This document shows positions 61,779 to 64,000 of a stretch of DNA of 64,000 nt, in pieces. The notes under the pieces are model-generated. The model did not search any database. It saw only the letters and a list, made by a program, of their open reading frames with translations, and was not told where the DNA came from. A program made the position numbers and the translations under genes. Position 1 is the stretch's first letter. The number at the start of each line of letters is the position of its first letter. This stretch comes from Bacteroidales bacterium (GTDB taxonomy: Bacteria > Bacteroidota > Bacteroidia > Bacteroidales > WCHB1-69): assembly GCA_017454945.1 (NCBI GenBank), contig JAFTCA010000041.1, positions 216,564 through 280,563 of the forward strand, written 5' to 3'.

Positions 61779-61940
61779 CACCATAATAATCGGCAGTTTT
61801 CAACATAGCGTATTTGATGGTTCGCATCTTAGCTGGTTGGAAAATCATAGTCTCGGAAATCGGTTTTGTGAAAAATTGATATTGATAAACAGATTGTTAT
61901 ATTGTTAATCTTTGATTTTTGCCGTTTTACTATGTACAAA

Positions 61941-61978
61941 TTTTCTAGAAAATCAATAGAAAAAAAATTTTTTTTCTA
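61941..61978. repeat. Two adjacent perfect palindromes upstream of dnaA
   Basis: TTTTCTAGAAAA (61941-61952) and a 22-bp palindrome TAG-A8-T8-CTA (61957-61978). They share TTTTCTA and TAGAAAA half-sites; the two TTTTCTA copies are 31 bases apart. Candidate regulatory or bent-DNA site. Confidence 0.7.
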
Positions 61979-62083
61979 ACTTTTTTTCACTGATTTTTGC
62001 AATGTCAAAACGTCAAACCTATTTGTTGTTCAAGTTATTGACAGTCAGTAAATTTATATACAACTGTATTATTATCCTTTGTT

Positions 62084-63547
62084 ATGGAGATGGAGAATGC
62101 TATTTTAGATTATCGTGCAGTATGGAGCCGCTGTTTGGATGTGATAAAAGACAATGTGGATGCTAATGCTTTTACCACATGGTTTGAGCCAATAGTTCCC
62201 GCAGGGCTTAAGAAAGACGGCACTTTGGTGTTACAAGTGCCAAGTCATACTTATTACGATGTGTTGGAGAATAACTATGTCAATTTGCTGAAGCGTGTGA
62301 TCCGTAAGGAGTTGGGTGCCAATGGTAAATTGGAATATAGAGTGGTGATGTTACAAGGTATGAACTCTTCCAATCCGAAGACCATCAACCTGCCGTCGCA
62401 CAATAAGCCTGCTGTTGAAAACCAGATGGCTCGCCCTGCTATAGACGTGTACAACCGTCCCGTAGAGCAATTGCCCGACCCGCGTTATGTACCTGGTATT
62501 CGCAAACGCTCCATCCCTTCAAACCTGAACGATTCGTTGACTTTCGACAATTATGTGGAGGGTGACTGCAACCGATTGGCGCGCGCTGCCGGTTGGGCTA
62601 TCTCGAAAGCTCCAGGCAGTGGCACCGCCTTCAACCCGCTGTTTATCTATTCGGATGTTGGTCTTGGCAAAACCCACTTGGCCAACGCCATCGGCTTGCA
62701 AACCAAAGTAAACTTCCCTGATAAGGTGGTTGTTTATATTAGCTCGGATTTGTTTGTGCAACAATACCTTGAGTCGGTAAAAAACAATAACAGAAATGAC
62801 TTTGTCTTTTTCTATCAGAATGTGGATGTGCTGATTGTTGACGATATCCAATTCTTGGCAACCGGCAATAAGGAAAGAACGCAGGAAGTCTTCTTCCATA
62901 TCTTTAACCATCTCTATACCAAAGGAAAACAAATTATCCTCACCTCTGATAAGTCTCCCGTTGACTTGACCGGTTTCGAACCTCGCTTGCTCAACCGTTT
63001 CAAATGGGGATTGACTGCCGATTTGCAAGTTCCTGATTTTGAAACGAGAATCGCTATCCTGCGTAAGAAATTGGACAACCAAGGTATCGAGTTCCCGCAA
63101 GAGGTGATTGAAGATATTGCTTTGCGTGTGACCTCCAACATCCGTGAGATGGAAGGCGCCATGATTGCCATCCTGGCTCAGGTTTCGCTCAACAAGCGCG
63201 AGGTTACTATCGATCTGGCCCGCGAGATGATTGACAAATATGTGAAGAGCACGGCTAAGGATATTTCCATCGAGTATATCCAGAAAATTATCTGCGATTA
63301 TTTCAAAATACCTATCGAGCAGATTAATACGACCTGCCGTAAGCGCGAAATCTCGCAAGCGCGTCAGTTGAGCATGTATTTCGCTCGTAAACATACCAAG
63401 CTTCCGCTCTCATCGATTGGCGAACATTGCGGCCACCGCGACCATGCCACCGTGCTGCATGCCTGCCGTACCATCGAGAACCTCCTGGAAACCGATAAGA
63501 AGATGAAGTCGTATGTGGAGGATATCGAGAAGAGAATGAAAATATAA
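62084..63547 (+). CDS. dnaA: Chromosomal replication initiator DnaA
   Basis: AAA+ initiator protein of 487 residues. Domain I (about 1-85, WSRCLDVIKDNVDANAFTTWFEP) is followed by a short linker domain II, the AAA+ domain with Walker A DVGLGKTHLA (191-200) and Walker B VLIVDDIQFL, and domain IV with RQLSMYFARK and the DNA-binding signature HRDHATVLHACRTI. The start may be ATG 62084 or ATG 62090. dnaN is not adjacent; ruvX follows after 7 bases. Confidence 0.97.
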   Translation: MEMENAILDYRAVWSRCLDVIKDNVDANAFTTWFEPIVPAGLKKDGTLVLQVPSHTYYDVLENNYVNLLKRVIRKELGANGKLEYRVVMLQGMNSSNPKTINLPSHNKPAVENQMARPAIDVYNRPVEQLPDPRYVPGIRKRSIPSNLNDSLTFDNYVEGDCNRLARAAGWAISKAPGSGTAFNPLFIYSDVGLGKTHLANAIGLQTKVNFPDKVVVYISSDLFVQQYLESVKNNNRNDFVFFYQNVDVLIVDDIQFLATGNKERTQEVFFHIFNHLYTKGKQIILTSDKSPVDLTGFEPRLLNRFKWGLTADLQVPDFETRIAILRKKLDNQGIEFPQEVIEDIALRVTSNIREMEGAMIAILAQVSLNKREVTIDLAREMIDKYVKSTAKDISIEYIQKIICDYFKIPIEQINTTCRKREISQARQLSMYFARKHTKLPLSSIGEHCGHRDHATVLHACRTIENLLETDKKMKSYVEDIEKRMKI

Positions 63548-63554
63548 CTCGTTT

Positions 63555-63974
63555 ATGGGTAGGATTTTAGCGATAGATTACGGTCAGAAGAAAGTCGGAC
63601 TCGCCGTTACCGACGAGTTGCGCATCTGTGCTCATGCGCTGGAGACAGTGCATGTGTCGAAGGTGATGGACTTCCTGAAAGAGTATATTGCTAAAGAAAA
63701 AGTGGATCTTATCGTTGTGGGAGAGCCGCGTAATATGGACAATACACCTTCCGATTCGGCACGCTTCATTGAACCGTTTGTCAAACATCTGCAGAAGGAA
63801 TTTCCCGAGATGCCCATTGTGCGTGTGGATGAACGTTTTACCTCGCGCATGGCCTTCCAAACCATGATTGACGCTGGTCTGAAGCAGAAAGCCCGCCGCA
63901 ACAAGGAACTCGTGGATAAGATCAGCGCCACGATTATTCTGCAGTCGTATTTGCAACAAATAGACAATAAGTAA
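63555..63974 (+). CDS. ruvX: RuvX/YqgF-family Holliday junction resolvase-like nuclease
   Basis: RNase H-fold nuclease linked to rRNA 5' end processing and recombination. Its 139 residues start MGRILAIDYGQKKVGLAVTD (first catalytic Asp in IDYG), with LIVVGEPRNMDNTPSDSA, VRVDERFTSRMAF and DKISATIILQSYL as the other family motifs. It directly follows dnaA and is probably cotranscribed. The 3' flank at the window edge carries the GAATTC-type repeat. Confidence 0.95.
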   Translation: MGRILAIDYGQKKVGLAVTDELRICAHALETVHVSKVMDFLKEYIAKEKVDLIVVGEPRNMDNTPSDSARFIEPFVKHLQKEFPEMPIVRVDERFTSRMAFQTMIDAGLKQKARRNKELVDKISATIILQSYLQQIDNK

Positions 63975-64000
63975 AATTCAGAATTCAAAATTCAAAGAAC
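63974..64000. repeat. GAATTC-type 3'-flank repeat, inverted copy
   Basis: AAATTCAGAATTCAAAATTC and AAAGAAC, the reverse complement of the motif at 2402-2433 and 39661-39702. It begins right at the ruvX stop codon and is cut by the window end. Confidence 0.65.

Larger units (their letters stand above)
61397..62083. other. 687-bp AT-rich gap upstream of dnaA
   Basis: No convincing gene. It holds a minus-strand -7 box for the surface protein (61524-61531), a plus-strand box (61771-61778), adjacent A/T palindromes (61941-61978) and T-rich runs. I found no exact DnaA box (TTATCCACA), so I do not call it an origin. Confidence 0.6.

Noticed and set aside
61397..62083. Replication origin next to dnaA
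   Set aside because: No exact DnaA boxes were found, dnaN is not adjacent, and Bacteroidota origins are often away from dnaA. GC skew would be needed.
62519..63394. 291-residue minus-strand open frame
   Set aside because: Entirely antisense to dnaA; no start signal, promoter box or family motif.
1..64000. tRNA, rRNA, prophage, insertion sequence or classic defence island
   Set aside because: No cloverleaf-like gene, transposase, integrase, terminase or recognised defence cluster was seen on either strand. The only defence-adjacent pair is the YafQ toxin-antitoxin.

Overview
The window looks like a chromosomal segment from a member of the Bacteroidota, most likely the order Bacteroidales. 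Four things point there: promoter -7 boxes of the TAnnTTTG type upstream of many genes; type IX secretion (T9SS) sorting domains; lineage-typical genes (nspC, the rpmG-DUF4295-ftsY cluster, an HU/SPOR fusion, batD/batE, a eukaryote-like GT3 glycogen synthase); and starts that mostly lack strong Shine-Dalgarno sites. I see no phage, insertion sequence, CRISPR array, rRNA or tRNA. Species cannot be named from the sequence alone.

Layout. 1-2.4 kb: end of an AT-rich helicase-IV-like gene cut by the window edge. 2.4-7.5 kb: nspC, then clpC, a small membrane protein and an rsmI-like gene. 7.5-16.3 kb: a mostly housekeeping minus-strand block (secreted hydrolase, ftsY, DUF4295, rpmG, HU/SPOR protein, kdsB, ppiD-like, lysC). 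16.4-21.7 kb: two tandem paralogous T9SS surface proteins. 21.8-27.4 kb: a phosphoesterase and a giant glycogen synthase-phosphorylase fusion. 27.6-30.6 kb: an AT-rich pair, an AraC regulator and a secreted GH53-like galactanase. 30.6-34.4 kb: glycosyltransferase, acetyltransferase, deacetylase, thyA. 34.6-38.1 kb: tig-clpP-clpX. 38.1-41.5 kb: glmM, a barrel-like protein, gcvT. 41.6-55.5 kb: a long plus-strand run, dnaX (split by a frame change), relA/spoT, nfeD, uvrA, ung, batD, batE, glgB. 55.5-56.5 kb: a YafQ/RelB-type toxin-antitoxin pair and a small Cys-rich protein. 56.6-61.4 kb: a 1585-residue glycine-rich, multi-module surface protein. 61.4-64 kb: dnaA and ruvX.

Functional themes are proteostasis (clpC, trigger factor, clpP, clpX, ppiD-like, ftsY), glycogen metabolism (GT3-GT35 fusion and glgB), DNA replication and repair (dnaA, dnaX, uvrA, ung, ruvX, helicase), stringent response (relA/spoT) and large secreted proteins.

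The points most worth a second look are: the dnaX reading-frame break exactly where a short gamma form would end; intergenic repeat families that sit at gene 3' ends, one of which supplies the last codons and stop codons of several genes; the synthase-phosphorylase fusion; the GH53-like protein with its sorting-like module near the N-terminus; twin operator-like palindromes 31 bp apart at the toxin-antitoxin promoter; and a pair of A/T palindromes upstream of dnaA. I did not find a clear multi-gene undescribed system.
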